Positions 35,851 to 45,484 of a stretch of 61,788 nt of DNA are shown piece after piece. Under the pieces are notes generated by a model that was given only the letters and a program-made list of their open reading frames with translations, made no database searches and was not told where the DNA came from. Position 1 is the first letter of the stretch. Every line of letters begins with the position of its first letter. The stretch is taken from positions 1-61,788 of the forward strand of contig JAJFKA010000046.1 in assembly GCA_021773555.1 (NCBI GenBank), given 5' to 3'. Made by a program: the position numbers and the translations under genes. This stretch comes from Gammaproteobacteria bacterium. GTDB taxonomy: Bacteria > Pseudomonadota > Gammaproteobacteria > Pseudomonadales > Azotimanducaceae.

Positions 35851-36546
35851 TTATTGGCGGACTCCGAAGATGGCGGTACCGATGCGCACCCAGGTAGCCC
35901 CCTCAGCAATGGCTGCTTCCAGATCGTCACTCATGCCCATGGACAGCTCACTGAATTCGACCAGGCCAAACCGTGTTGCCATTGCGCGCCCGAGGTCCGC
36001 AAGACGAGCGAAGTTCTCACGCTGTCTTGCGGTATCCGTGGTCTGCTCAGGGATAGCCATCAGGCCACATAGCCTGATGCGCTGGCAGGGCAGCATCCTT
36101 TCGATCAACGTGGGCAGTGCCGATTCGGTCACACCCGCCTTACCCGCTTCATCGTTAATATTGACCTGAATCAGGGCGTTCAGCCGCGGTAAATCCGGGG
36201 GTCTCTGATCATTAAGGCGTCGGGCAATTTTTTCACTGGCGACGGTGTGTATCCAGTCGAATCGTTCGGCAATATCCCGCGTCTTGTTTGACTGTATCGC
36301 TCCAATGTAGTGCCAGATCGGTCGGTATTCTCCGCTTGCAGCAATCTTGAGGAGGGCATCCTGCAGATAGTTTTCACCGAAGTCTCGCTGTCCAGCCTCA
36401 ATCGCCTGCCGGACAAGTTCCCAGGGCTTGGTTTTACTCACGGCGAGCAGACGTACGGTCGATACGTCCCTGTCGCAGGCAGCGCATGCGCGTTGAATCC
36501 GTTCGTGTACCCGTTTGAGGTTGGTTTGAATGCTGACCATTGTCAT
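35851..36546 (-). CDS. yggS: YggS family PLP homeostasis protein
   Basis: About 231 residues of fold-type III PLP protein. The PLP lysine is in LLAVSKTKPWELVRQAI, followed by RDFGENYLQDAL, and WHYIGAIQSNKTRDIA and LSMGMSDDLEAAIAEGATWVRIGTAIFG. These proteins buffer free PLP and affect amino-acid metabolism. I prefer the ATG at 36546 (MTMVSIQTNL) or 36540; a nine-residue longer frame starts at 36573. Divergent from pilT. Confidence 0.95.
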   Translation of the reverse strand: MTMVSIQTNLKRVHERIQRACAACDRDVSTVRLLAVSKTKPWELVRQAIEAGQRDFGENYLQDALLKIAASGEYRPIWHYIGAIQSNKTRDIAERFDWIHTVASEKIARRLNDQRPPDLPRLNALIQVNINDEAGKAGVTESALPTLIERMLPCQRIRLCGLMAIPEQTTDTARQRENFARLADLGRAMATRFGLVEFSELSMGMSDDLEAAIAEGATWVRIGTAIFGVRQ

Positions 36547-36672
36547 GAAAAAGTGGTTTATTCGTTTATTCAATACTACTATTAGCCAATCGATTGATTC
36601 CCTTGAAAGACCGTATGCGCGATTGGATGCGGGTTTGTACCAAATAAGTTAACGATTGAACAGGTAACGGGC

Positions 36673-37710
36673 ATGGATATAACCGAACTTTTGGCGTTCA
36701 GTGAGAAACAGGGTGCTTCCGACCTGCATCTGTCCGCGGGCTTGCCGCCGATGATCCGGGTGGATGGGGACATACGCCGCATCAACTTACCGGCGCTGGA
36801 TCACAAAGAAGTGCATTCGCTCATCTACGAGATAATGAATGACAAACAGCGCAAGGACTTCGAAGAGTTTTTTGAGTGTGATTTTTCTTTCGAAGTCCCC
36901 GGGGTTGCGCGATTCCGGGTGAATGCGTTTAACCAGAATCGCGGTGCTGGTGGCGTTTTCCGGACCATTCCTGCCAAGGTGCTGAGCATGGATGAACTCG
37001 GCATGGGCGAGATATTTAAACGGGTATCGGAGACACCACGGGGCCTCATTACCGTCACCGGCCCGACCGGTTCAGGTAAGAGTACAACCCTTGCGGCGAT
37101 GATGGACTACATCAACGATAATCGTTACCAGCATATCCTCACGGTTGAGGACCCCATCGAATTTGTGCATGAAAGCAAGAAATGCCTGGTCAATCAGCGA
37201 GAAGTCCATCGGGATACGCTGGGTTTTAATGAAGCGCTGCGTTCTGCCTTACGTGAAGATCCGGACATAATTCTGGTGGGTGAGATGCGTGACCTCGAAA
37301 CCATTCGCCTTGCGCTTGAAGCGGCGGAAACCGGGCACATGGTTTTTGGTACTTTACATACGTCATCCGCCGCGAAGACAATTGACCGGGTCATCGATGT
37401 GTTTCCGGCCTCTGAAAAATCAATGGTGAGATCAATGTTGTCGGAATCTCTTGCTGCGGTCGTATCCCAGACGTTGCTCAAGAAAATTGGCGGAGGCAGA
37501 ATCGCGGCGCATGAAATCATGCTATGTACCCCGGCCATTCGGAATTTGATCCGTGAGGACAAGGTTGCGCAAATGTATTCCGCTATCCAGACCGGCGGTC
37601 AGTTGGGAATGCAGACACTGGATCAGTGTCTGCGGGGTTTGCTTGAAAAAAATCTGATCACCAAAGAAGCTTGCCAGGAAAAAGCCAAGATGCCGGATGA
37701 TTTTAAATAA
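36673..37710 (+). CDS. pilT: Type IV pilus retraction ATPase PilT
   Basis: A 345-residue hexameric ATPase that depolymerises type IV pili to drive twitching. DITELLAFSEKQGASDLHLSAGLPPMIRVDG is the PilT N-terminus; Walker A GPTGSGKSTTLAAMMDYI, Asp box TVEDPIEF, Walker B ILVGEMRDLETIRLALEAAETGH, His box TLHTSSA, and the C-terminal AIRNLIRE motif needed for retraction in PilT are present. Start is preceded by AACAGGTAACGGGC. pilU follows after 46 bases. Confidence 0.98.
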   Translation: MDITELLAFSEKQGASDLHLSAGLPPMIRVDGDIRRINLPALDHKEVHSLIYEIMNDKQRKDFEEFFECDFSFEVPGVARFRVNAFNQNRGAGGVFRTIPAKVLSMDELGMGEIFKRVSETPRGLITVTGPTGSGKSTTLAAMMDYINDNRYQHILTVEDPIEFVHESKKCLVNQREVHRDTLGFNEALRSALREDPDIILVGEMRDLETIRLALEAAETGHMVFGTLHTSSAAKTIDRVIDVFPASEKSMVRSMLSESLAAVVSQTLLKKIGGGRIAAHEIMLCTPAIRNLIREDKVAQMYSAIQTGGQLGMQTLDQCLRGLLEKNLITKEACQEKAKMPDDFK

Positions 37711-37756
37711 GCCGAAGTCCGCAGGTGCTGTTGAAATTCGTTACAAGGACGCGTAA

Positions 37757-38893
37757 ATGATTGATTTTGATAAATTGCTCAAGGTTGTTGTTGAGCAGGG
37801 TGCCTCGGATCTGTTCATCACGGCAGGTTTGCCCCCGTCAATCAAGGTCAGCGGGCGGATGATGCCCATGTCAAAGACTGCGCTAACGGCCGACCAATCC
37901 AAAGAGCTTGTGCTGTCCACCATGTCAGAAGCCCAGATTCAGGAGTTTGAGGTTGAGCGGGAATGCAATTTTGCGATCCACTCTCCGATTGCCGGTAGAT
38001 TTCGGGTGAGCGCCTTTTACCAGCGTAACTTTGCCGGCATGGTGCTACGACGAATTGAGACCCATATCCCCAGTTGTGATGACCTGTTATTACCCGAAGC
38101 TATCAAGACACTGGCGATGACCAAGCGAGGACTGATTATTTTTGTTGGCGCGACCGGAACCGGTAAGTCGACTTCACTTGCTGCAATGATTGGCCATCGC
38201 AACGAAAAAAGTAAGGGTCATATTATTACGATCGAGGACCCGATTGAATTTATCCACGAACATCGCGGCTGCATGGTGACCCAGCGAGAGGTCGGTGTTG
38301 ATACCCCGAGCTTCGATGTTGCTCTTAAGAATACCCTGCGTCAGGCACCTGACGTGATCATGATCGGTGAGATTCGGACCCGTGAAACCATGGACTATGC
38401 GGTGGCGTTTGCAGAAACAGGTCACCTTTGCCTGGCAACGCTGCATGCGAACAACGCGAACCAGGCGCTGGATCGGATCATTAACTTCTTCCCGGCTGAT
38501 CGCCATGATCAGGTCTGGATGGATCTGTCACTTAATTTGAGGGGCCTTGTTGCCCAGCAACTGGTGCCAACGATTGATGGCAAGGGTCGACGCGCGGCAA
38601 TTGAAATCCTGATCAACACCCCGCTGGTATCAGACCTGATCCGCAAGGGTGACGTTCATGCCCTGAAAGAAGTGATGACCAAATCACGCGAGCTCGGTAT
38701 GCAAACCTTTGATCAGGCGCTTTATGACCTATACTCGGACGGTGACATAACTTACGAGTCGGCGCTTTCCTCCGCGGACTCTGCAAACGATTTGCGCCTG
38801 ATGATAAAACTCTCGGGAGGGGAACGACCGGGTGCAAGCCCCGCTGCTCAGGGTCTGTCACTCGAGTCCAGTGACGGGGATCTAGGTCTCTAG
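37757..38893 (+). CDS. pilU: Type IV pilus ATPase PilU
   Basis: A 378-residue PilT paralogue that assists retraction under load. IDFDKLLKVVVEQGASDLFITAGLPPSIKVSGR, Walker A GATGTGKSTSLAAMIGH, TIEDPIEFIHEHRGCMVTQREVGVDT and MIGEIRTRETMDYAVAFAETGHLCLATLHANNA identify PilU rather than a second PilT; the C-terminal extension is longer and serine/glycine rich. Ends six bases before the convergent ruvX. Confidence 0.97.
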   Translation: MIDFDKLLKVVVEQGASDLFITAGLPPSIKVSGRMMPMSKTALTADQSKELVLSTMSEAQIQEFEVERECNFAIHSPIAGRFRVSAFYQRNFAGMVLRRIETHIPSCDDLLLPEAIKTLAMTKRGLIIFVGATGTGKSTSLAAMIGHRNEKSKGHIITIEDPIEFIHEHRGCMVTQREVGVDTPSFDVALKNTLRQAPDVIMIGEIRTRETMDYAVAFAETGHLCLATLHANNANQALDRIINFFPADRHDQVWMDLSLNLRGLVAQQLVPTIDGKGRRAAIEILINTPLVSDLIRKGDVHALKEVMTKSRELGMQTFDQALYDLYSDGDITYESALSSADSANDLRLMIKLSGGERPGASPAAQGLSLESSDGDLGL

Positions 38894-38898
38894 CCCAC

Positions 38899-39357
38899 TT
38901 ACCCGGACGGCGTAGTCACATCCCTGGGGTTTGGATCCTGCCGCTTAATTGTTTTGCCTGACGATTGCCTGAACCAGGACTCAAGAATCAATTTTGCTGC
39001 GACATCATCCACGAGCACGTCACTACCTTGATCAACTGCAGCTTCAAATGAAGTTAATCGTTCATCCATCATTTCATGAGGCAGGCCATACCTGCCCGAT
39101 AACTTCCTGGCAAATTTAGCCGCGAGTCGGCACATCTCATTGCTGGTACTGTCCATGTTCAGTGGCAAGCCCACCACCAGGAGCGTCGGTTGCCATTCCC
39201 GGATGAGGTCAGCTAGCTTTGCCCAGTCGGGGATACCGTTGGCAGCCTTGAGGATAGCAATGGGGTTGGCGGTTTTGGTAATGCTTTGGCCGATCGCAAC
39301 GCCGATTTTCTGGGTCCCGAAATCGAAACCCATTACAAGCTGGTGCTGGTTATCCAT
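38899..39357 (-). CDS. ruvX: Holliday junction resolvase-like RuvX (YqgF)
   Basis: A 152-residue RNase-H-fold protein. VMGFDFGTQKIGVAIGQSIT carries the first catalytic Asp, LLVVGLPLNMDS is the second strand, and DERLTSFEAA with LVDDVAAKLILESWF completes the site. YqgF acts in 16S rRNA 5'-end processing in E. coli. The ATG overlaps the end of algH by eight bases. Confidence 0.97.
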   Translation of the reverse strand: MDNQHQLVMGFDFGTQKIGVAIGQSITKTANPIAILKAANGIPDWAKLADLIREWQPTLLVVGLPLNMDSTSNEMCRLAAKFARKLSGRYGLPHEMMDERLTSFEAAVDQGSDVLVDDVAAKLILESWFRQSSGKTIKRQDPNPRDVTTPSG

Positions 39358-39895
39358 GGCCAGAGCGGGGTCCGATCAGGTTCAGGTCAATACCCATATT
39401 CTCCGCCGCTTTGAAGGGTTTCTCGTTGTGATCACCGGCATAGAGAATATTCCTGTCGAAAGGCGCGACCAGCCAGGCGTCTGCAAGAATTTCAGTTTCA
39501 AGTTGATTCGCAGCCCATCCTGCGTAACCAACGGCTGCGATGAGCGACGCGGGCTGACGTTGCCGATGAAGGTCTTCGATCAGCGCCGGTGACGATGAAA
39601 GTATGACGTCCTCGTTAACCTGTTGGGAACTCTCGTAGGATTTTTCAGCACTATGCAGGAAGAAGACTCGATCTCTTTCAACCGGACCGCCTTCCATCAC
39701 CACGGTCCTATCATCACTGCCCCGTAGTTCGGGAAAAATTTCGCTCAGTAAAATATTGGTTGGGTGATTGATGACGAGACCAAAGGCACCCTCGGCATTG
39801 TGCTCAAGCAACAAGGTAACCGAGTGTTGAAAATAGTCGCCCTTGAGTGTTGGCAGCGACACCAGGAACTTGCCTTTCAGCGATTGATCAGACAT
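39350..39895 (-). CDS. algH: YqgE/AlgH family protein
   Basis: A 181-residue protein of the UPF0301 family: LKGKFLVSLPTLKGDYFQHSVTLLLEHNAEGAFGLVINHPTN is the diagnostic N-terminal block, and AAVGYAGWAANQLETEILADAWLV the C-terminal one. First linked to alginate regulation in Pseudomonas, biochemical role unknown. Directly coupled to ruvX; a tonB-family gene lies 80 bases upstream on the same strand, as in Pseudomonas aeruginosa. Confidence 0.96.
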   Translation of the reverse strand: MSDQSLKGKFLVSLPTLKGDYFQHSVTLLLEHNAEGAFGLVINHPTNILLSEIFPELRGSDDRTVVMEGGPVERDRVFFLHSAEKSYESSQQVNEDVILSSSPALIEDLHRQRQPASLIAAVGYAGWAANQLETEILADAWLVAPFDRNILYAGDHNEKPFKAAENMGIDLNLIGPRSGHG

Positions 39896-39975
39896 ACCGG
39901 TGGTCCGTCCATGAGCTCATATCCTGACAATAACCTGAATTGGTTCCCGGTGCAGCTTTCAACCAGGTTGTTATT

Positions 39976-40857
39976 TTAGTAACTCCTGAGGGACGAGTTC
40001 TTGCGAAACTGCCAGGTTCGGATGATTTCGAGCACGTCTGTTGTCTGCCGCAATTCATCGGGAAACGGGGCAAAAGGCGCAGCAAGGCGAACGATACGTA
40101 GTGCAGCTTCATCCAGGACCTGATGTCCGGACGTCTCCAGTAACTCGACTTCACGGAGCGAGCCGTCGGGCAGGATCGCTACCATGAGACGCAGATTGCC
40201 ATAGAGTTTTTGCGCCCTGGCTTCCCTGGGGTAGTTCAAATTGCCGATGCTTTCGATTTTACGCCGCCAGGAATTCAGGTAGTAGGCATCGGCGCTGGAG
40301 GCGGTTGAGAGACTGGTCAGGCGTTTAATACGTGGCCGTTTTGCGTAAATCTGGCGTTGTTCATCCAGCCTCGCCTCCAGACTGGCGATCTCGAGGCTGC
40401 GCTCACGCAAAGACTTTTCCGCAGGATCATCCAGTTCGCCCGGATTGGGAGTTTGTAAGGAGATATCCGCGGAAATCTTGTGTTCGCTGTGACCGGTGGT
40501 GGTAATCACCGGTTTAAGTTTCTCCTCGACCCTGGCAGCATTCGCGGGCATTTGACGTGGGCTTGCCTCGCGAATAACGGTGTCGTGAAACTCTGCTTCG
40601 GTTGGTGAGGTAATCAGCGCTTTTTCATCCAGGGTGCCGCTGCCTGTCTGATTAAACTGCGCGAGGAAATCGGCCTTATCTGGTCGATTGTTGCTGCGGT
40701 GCTGGGCCAGTGTGACTTCCATGGTGTGGGTGGCGGGACTTCTGTTGACGTAAGTAAATGTCACTCCCATGATAATCACAGCATGGATAACCACGGCCAT
40801 GAATGTCGTGAAGCTGAGCCGGTCAGCGGGTGTGATCGCAGGGGAAAGCGTGGTCAT
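39976..40857 (-). CDS. TonB-family protein (TonB3-like, next to pil genes)
   Basis: A 293-residue protein with one N-terminal membrane helix (SFTTFMAVVIHAVIIMGVTFTYV), a charged periplasmic middle region and a C-terminal TonB domain (YPREARAQKLYGNLRLMVAILPDGSLREVELLETSGHQVLDEAALRIVRLAAPFAPFP). The middle lacks the usual Pro-Glu/Pro-Lys repeats and instead has a predicted helix (LRERSLEIASLEARLDEQRQIYAK). In P. aeruginosa the gene at this place, tonB3, is reported to be needed for twitching; the shared context gshB-tonB-algH-ruvX suggests the same here. Overlaps gshB by four bases. Confidence 0.9.
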   Translation of the reverse strand: MTTLSPAITPADRLSFTTFMAVVIHAVIIMGVTFTYVNRSPATHTMEVTLAQHRSNNRPDKADFLAQFNQTGSGTLDEKALITSPTEAEFHDTVIREASPRQMPANAARVEEKLKPVITTTGHSEHKISADISLQTPNPGELDDPAEKSLRERSLEIASLEARLDEQRQIYAKRPRIKRLTSLSTASSADAYYLNSWRRKIESIGNLNYPREARAQKLYGNLRLMVAILPDGSLREVELLETSGHQVLDEAALRIVRLAAPFAPFPDELRQTTDVLEIIRTWQFRKNSSLRSY

Positions 40858-41807
40858 CCGTTAAGAAATGTTCGTTCCAGAAAGTTGATGTAATCCCCGG
40901 CGATATCCAGGTTAAAAGCCTTATCCAGTTCGCGAATACAGGTCGGACAGGTCACGTTGATTTCCGTCAGATATTCGCCAATCACGTCGATGCCAACAAA
41001 GTACAGTCCCCGGGCAACCAGTTCAGCACTGACCTGTTCACAGATCCAGAAGTCCCGATCGGTAAGTTCACGGCCGACGGCCTTGCCGCCCGCGGCCAGA
41101 TTACCCCGGGACTCCCCCAGGGCGGGTACCCTCGCCAGGCCAAAAGGAACAGGCTCGCCGTTAATCAGCAGAATACGGGTGTCCCCGGCAACGATCTCAG
41201 GGATGTAGCGCTGTGCCATGGTTTGCTGCGTCCCATGGGCACTCAGGGTTTCGATGATGACACTTCGATTACTGTCCCCGGGTTTGACCCGGAATATTGA
41301 GGCGCCGCCCATGCCATCGAGCGGCTTGAATATCACGTCCTCGTATTTTTCGTGGAATTGCTTCAGGACCAGTGGATCTCGGCTGACCACGTGCGGAGGG
41401 CAGCATTGGGGGAACTGCAGGGCGAAAAGCTTTTCATTGCAATCCCGGATGCTTCCTGGACGATTCGCGACAGGAGTACCCGCACGTTCGGCCATTTCAA
41501 GCAGGTAGGTGGTATACAGAAACTCCATGTCAAAAGGTGGATCCTTTCGCATGAGGACAAGATCAAGGTCCGAAATGGGAGCCTGCTGAAATTCAATAAT
41601 TTCGTAAAAATGGTCAAGGTCATCGAAAACTCTGACCTGATAGCGGCCAGTAAAGACCTCGCCTTCCTCTACATATAATCCATCCTGCTGGATGTGGTAA
41701 ATTTCCCAGCCTCTTGCCTGTGCGGCAAGCATCATCGCAAGCGTTGAGTCTTTTTTTGGATTTAGGGAAGCAATTGGGTCCATCACGACCCCGAGTTTTA
41801 TTGCCAA
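40854..41807 (-). CDS. gshB: Glutathione synthetase
   Basis: A 317-residue ATP-grasp ligase that adds glycine to gamma-glutamylcysteine. VVMDPIASLNPKKDSTLAMMLAAQARGWEI, VLMRKDPPFDMEFLYTTYLLE, KPLDGMGGASIFR and the C-terminal INVTCPTCIRELD (usually NVTSPTCIRE) are the GshB signature. Start is a TTG at 41807 (AIKLGVVMDPI after Met), with GAGG ten bases upstream. Divergent from pilG across 233 bases. Confidence 0.97.
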   Translation of the reverse strand: MAIKLGVVMDPIASLNPKKDSTLAMMLAAQARGWEIYHIQQDGLYVEEGEVFTGRYQVRVFDDLDHFYEIIEFQQAPISDLDLVLMRKDPPFDMEFLYTTYLLEMAERAGTPVANRPGSIRDCNEKLFALQFPQCCPPHVVSRDPLVLKQFHEKYEDVIFKPLDGMGGASIFRVKPGDSNRSVIIETLSAHGTQQTMAQRYIPEIVAGDTRILLINGEPVPFGLARVPALGESRGNLAAGGKAVGRELTDRDFWICEQVSAELVARGLYFVGIDVIGEYLTEINVTCPTCIRELDKAFNLDIAGDYINFLERTFLNG

Positions 41808-41809
41808 GT

Positions 41810-41839
41810 TTAAGAGACCTCGTTAATTGGGAGTATAAT
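41810..41839 (+). promoter_or_regulatory. Candidate promoter reading toward pilG
   Basis: TATAAT at 41834-41839 is a perfect -10 box; TTAAGA at 41810-41815, 18 bases upstream, matches four of six -35 positions. On the opposite strand TATACT (41832-41837) overlaps it and could serve gshB, so this may be a back-to-back promoter. A pilG transcript from here would have a leader of about 195 bases. Confidence 0.35.
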
Positions 41840-42040
41840 CTGCTGCGTCAGTTCGCCGAGGAGCATTGTAAACCAGAAATGTAGTCCATAAATGGATATT
41901 TCCAGCGGAATTCCCTTAACTGTCGGGTACTTATGGATTGAGTTTAACAACTGTGTTACAAAATGCGATGCAACTCACGGACAGCAATGCCTTTTTGTTA
42001 ATTTGGTGTACGTATCTGTAGTTAAAATAGAGTAGAACCT

Positions 42041-42427
42041 ATGGACGACAATTTCGAAGGCGTCAAGGTAATGGTCATTGACGATAGCAAGACCATTAGG
42101 AGAACCGCTGAAACGCTTCTTTCCAAAGCAGGGTGCACGGTGATAACCGCAACTGATGGCTTTGATGCCCTCGCGAAGATTGCAGATACCCAGCCTGCGA
42201 TAATTTTCGTTGATATCATGATGCCCAGGCTTGATGGATATCAGACCTGTGCGTTGATTAAAAACAATAGTGCCTATCAAAACACTCCCGTGATCATGCT
42301 TTCCAGTAAAGATGGTCTTTTCGATAGGGCCAAAGGTCGCATCGTGGGTTCCGACCAGTACTTAACCAAACCGTTCAGCAAAGACGAACTGCTGAGCGCT
42401 ATCCGCGATCACGTCAAAGTCGGATAG
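42041..42427 (+). CDS. pilG: Twitching motility response regulator PilG
   Basis: A 128-residue stand-alone receiver domain. VMVIDDSKTIRRTAETLL holds the acidic pair, the phospho-acceptor is Asp58 in IIFVDIMMPRLDGY, and Ser/Lys of the switch are in VIMLSSKDGLFDRAKGR and YLTKPFSKDEL. In Pseudomonas PilG promotes pilus extension and raises cAMP through FimV/CyaB. First gene of pilGHIJ-chpA-chpC; the ribosome site is weak (AGAGTAGAACCT). Confidence 0.96.
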   Translation: MDDNFEGVKVMVIDDSKTIRRTAETLLSKAGCTVITATDGFDALAKIADTQPAIIFVDIMMPRLDGYQTCALIKNNSAYQNTPVIMLSSKDGLFDRAKGRIVGSDQYLTKPFSKDELLSAIRDHVKVG

Positions 42428-42440
42428 CAGGGAGATCAAG

Positions 42441-42800
42441 ATGTCAAAGGTACTGGTAGTGGACGACTCGCCGACGGAGATTTTCCAGTTCAAAGAAATG
42501 CTGGAGAGTCTGGGCCATGAAGTTATTACCGCTGACAACGGCAGAGAAGGCGTCGCCATGGCAAGGGAGGAGCAGCCTGATGTTGTTTTGATGGACATAG
42601 TGATGCCGGATATGAATGGTTTTCAGGCAACCCGTCAGATCTCAAGAGGAGCGGACACAAAGCACATTCCGGTGATCATCGTGAGTAGCAAAGATCAGGA
42701 AACGGACAAGGTATGGGGAGAACGGCAGGGGGCGAAAGGTTATGTGACAAAACCCGTGGACACTGACGAACTGGTCAGCGTCATGGGTACGCTCTTATAG
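42441..42800 (+). CDS. pilH: Twitching motility response regulator PilH
   Basis: A 119-residue receiver domain with VLVVDDSPTEIFQFKEML, phospho-acceptor Asp52 in VVLMDIVMPDMNGF, IVSSKDQETDKVWGERQGAKGY and TKPVDTDEL. PilH acts against PilG, favouring retraction or acting as a phosphate sink. Thirteen bases after pilG, with AGGGAG ahead of the ATG. Confidence 0.96.
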   Translation: MSKVLVVDDSPTEIFQFKEMLESLGHEVITADNGREGVAMAREEQPDVVLMDIVMPDMNGFQATRQISRGADTKHIPVIIVSSKDQETDKVWGERQGAKGYVTKPVDTDELVSVMGTLL

Positions 42801-42852
42801 TTTTTTATTGAAACTGGATTGAAAACAAACACCACACTATGGAGATTTTGAT

Positions 42853-43395
42853 TTGAGCGCAGTTGCCCCTTTTGCGGCCCTGGCACTACTGGATGAACGC
42901 AGTCGGGAACGATCAGGTGAACTACCTTCAAAAGAGAATGCCCAGATTCACTGGACGGGTCTGGGATTCAGTCTGCTGGGACAGCGATTTGTGGTGCCGA
43001 TGGACGAGGTTGCGGAAACCATGAGAGTGCCTCAGGCGACACGGTTACCCGGTGTAAAACAGTTTGTTTATGGGGTTGGCAATGTGCGCGGCAAGTTAAT
43101 GGCAGTGCTCGATCTGGCAATTTTTTTTGGCGAGCTGTCACGCCTGCCAAGAACTCAGCGGCGGGTTTTGGCAGTTGAGGACGAGGTTCAGTACTTCGGC
43201 TTTATCGTTGACGAGTCTTTGGGCATGCAGCATTTCCCCAGCGACTCCTTTGATGAAAATGTCGATGGCATTGATGACATGTTCAAACCATTTGTTCGGG
43301 GAGGTTACCGGGTAGCAGGAATTCAGTGGCCGGTGCTGAGTCTGGCGGCACTGGCGGAACACCCTGACCTGGAAAAATTAGCGATTGCTTCCTGA
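42853..43395 (+). CDS. pilI: CheW-like adaptor PilI
   Basis: A 180-residue CheW-domain protein linking the receptor PilJ to the kinase ChpA. LGFSLLGQRFVVPMDEVAETMRVPQATRLPGVKQFVYGVGNVRGKLMAVLDLAIFFG contains the CheW core with the GVxNVRG motif. The start appears to be a TTG at 42853, preceded by GGAG nine bases away; no in-frame ATG lies near the N-terminus. Followed by pilJ after 30 bases. Confidence 0.95.
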   Translation: MSAVAPFAALALLDERSRERSGELPSKENAQIHWTGLGFSLLGQRFVVPMDEVAETMRVPQATRLPGVKQFVYGVGNVRGKLMAVLDLAIFFGELSRLPRTQRRVLAVEDEVQYFGFIVDESLGMQHFPSDSFDENVDGIDDMFKPFVRGGYRVAGIQWPVLSLAALAEHPDLEKLAIAS

Positions 43396-43425
43396 GTTGA
43401 AGCCGAATGCATAAAGGATTTTTTG

Positions 43426-45450
43426 ATGGCCGATAAACCAAGTAATGTTGGAAACGTATTTCGCAATCCGCTGATTGCGATTATGGTCGTACTTCTGCTG
43501 GTCTCAATTGCCGGATTTGCAGGTAACTATTACTTTGCCAATCAGAATGCGGGACAGAAAAGCGGCTACCTGCGCTATGCCAATGAGCTGAAGGTCCTTT
43601 CCCAGGAGATTGCCAAGCATTCCGTTAGTGCGGCACAAGGGGACGTTGCAATCTTCCCGGTACTGGCGCAGACCAAGAACAAATTTGAAAAGAACCTGAA
43701 CAGCCTGAAAAACGGAGACCCAGTCCAGGGCCTGCCACCATCTCCAGTGGCGGCACAGGATCAGCTAAACAAGATCAGCTCGCTCTGGGAAGACATGAAG
43801 CGGGATGTGGATTTGATCCTGAGCAATCAGGATGCAGTGATGTACCTGCGTGATATGTCTGCGGATCTGACGATCTCAATGTCTGCCATTCAGGCAGAAA
43901 ATAACAAAGTAGTCGCCGCCCTGCTCCGATCTTCTGCCGCGGCAAACGAAGTCGCGCTGGCACAGCGACAATCATTGCTTGTCGAGCGCATGTCGCACAG
44001 CGTCGACAGGGTGCTGGAAGTAGGAAATGCAAAGGGCCTGTCAGATAACTTTGCGCGGGATAGCGAAACTTTCAAGAAGGTGCTGGATGGACTCACCAAC
44101 GGAGACAAGGACCTGCTGCTCAATGCCGCGACGGATTCTGCTGTTCAGAGTAGTCTGACAAAGATAGAGGAACTGTTCAGGTCGGTTTCTGCCCGTGTGA
44201 ACGAAATTCTGAGTCGCTCCAGAGACGTGGTGCAAATGAAGGCTGCCGCGGATGAGACCTATAGCTTGTCGACGGATTTCCTGATCGTCAGTGATACGTT
44301 GATCGGGACCTTCGAGGGCGGCACCCTCGGCCTGATCGGATCACAGGTGCTGGGGCTCGGATTTGTTGTTTCTTCCCTGGTTCTGTTTCTGATGATCAGC
44401 TTTCTGATTTATCGCGAAGGTAATAAGAGTACAGCCGAAACAGCAGTCCGTAACGAGGAGAATCAGGCCGCGATTCTACAGTTGCTGGACGAGCTGGCTG
44501 ATCTGGCTGATGGTGATCTCAGGGTCCAGGCGACGGTCACTGAAAGCTTTACCGGTGCGATCGCCGATTCCATCAACTTTTCCATTGACCAGATGCGCGG
44601 TCTGGTATCGAAAATCAATGAAGCTTCATCGGAAGTGTCAACCGTCGCTGAGAAAACCCAGAGCTCAGTGGTGGAGTTGGCAGACGCATCCCAGAGGCAA
44701 TCAAATGAGATTGCGGATGTTTCAGATTCGGTTAATGAGATGGCTGTTTCAATCGACATGGTCTCCTACAACGCCGCTGAGTCTTCGTCCGTTGCGGAAC
44801 GGTCGGTGGATATTGCCAACAAGGGTGCGTCGGTCGTACAAAATACGATCGATGGCATGGATAATATTCGCGGCCAGATCCAGGAGACAGCGAAGCGAAT
44901 TAAACGGCTCGGTGAAAGCTCCCAGGAAATTGGTGACATTGTTGCCCTTATTAATGACATTGCCGATCAGACAAATATCCTGTCTCTCAACGCTGCTATC
45001 CAGGCTTCGATGGCAGGGGACGCGGGCAAAGGATTCGCGGTCGTCGCGGACGAAGTGCAGCGGCTGGCAGAACGTTCAGGTGCTGCGGCAAAACAGATTT
45101 CGGCACTTGTAAAAACGATTCAGAGTGACACTAACGAGGCCGTTAGTTCGATGGAGCAGACTACAGCAGAAGTAGTTCAGGGTACGCGTCTGGCACAGGA
45201 CGCAGGTGTTGCGCTGGGTGAAATTGAGGGTGTATCGAAATCGTTGGCAGAGATTATTGAAAATATCTCGGATGCAGCACGCCAACAGGCAGCTTCCGCG
45301 GGGAAAATTTCGAACACAATGAAAAGTATTCAGGAAATTTCGTCACAAACCACACAAGGCGTACGAACAACTGCCGCAGCCGTTGGTGGTCTCGCTGAAG
45401 TCACGAATGAGCTACGAGCGTCGGTAACGAGCTTCAAGTTGCCCGAATAG
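43426..45450 (+). CDS. pilJ: Type IV pilus chemoreceptor PilJ
   Basis: About 674 residues. A membrane helix near residues 11-31 ([24 protein letters not shown]), a periplasmic helical domain of about 270 residues (PilJ-type sensor that contacts PilA in Pseudomonas), a second helix ([21 protein letters not shown]), a HAMP-like stretch ([33 protein letters not shown]) and a long cytoplasmic signalling coil with the tip motif [15 protein letters not shown]. The ATG at 43426 is preferred over the TTG three bases earlier. Methyl-accepting glutamates are likely but no local methyltransferase is encoded. Confidence 0.97.
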   Translation: MADKPSNVGNVFRNPLIAIMVVLLLVSIAGFAGNYYFANQNAGQKSGYLRYANELKVLSQEIAKHSVSAAQGDVAIFPVLAQTKNKFEKNLNSLKNGDPVQGLPPSPVAAQDQLNKISSLWEDMKRDVDLILSNQDAVMYLRDMSADLTISMSAIQAENNKVVAALLRSSAAANEVALAQRQSLLVERMSHSVDRVLEVGNAKGLSDNFARDSETFKKVLDGLTNGDKDLLLNAATDSAVQSSLTKIEELFRSVSARVNEILSRSRDVVQMKAAADETYSLSTDFLIVSDTLIGTFEGGTLGLIGSQVLGLGFVVSSLVLFLMISFLIYREGNKSTAETAVRNEENQAAILQLLDELADLADGDLRVQATVTESFTGAIADSINFSIDQMRGLVSKINEASSEVSTVAEKTQSSVVELADASQRQSNEIADVSDSVNEMAVSIDMVSYNAAESSSVAERSVDIANKGASVVQNTIDGMDNIRGQIQETAKRIKRLGESSQEIGDIVALINDIADQTNILSLNAAIQASMAGDAGKGFAVVADEVQRLAERSGAAAKQISALVKTIQSDTNEAVSSMEQTTAEVVQGTRLAQDAGVALGEIEGVSKSLAEIIENISDAARQQAASAGKISNTMKSIQEISSQTTQGVRTTAAAVGGLAEVTNELRASVTSFKLPE

Positions 45451-45484
45451 GATGACATAAAGTGAACACGGAAATGGAAGTGTT

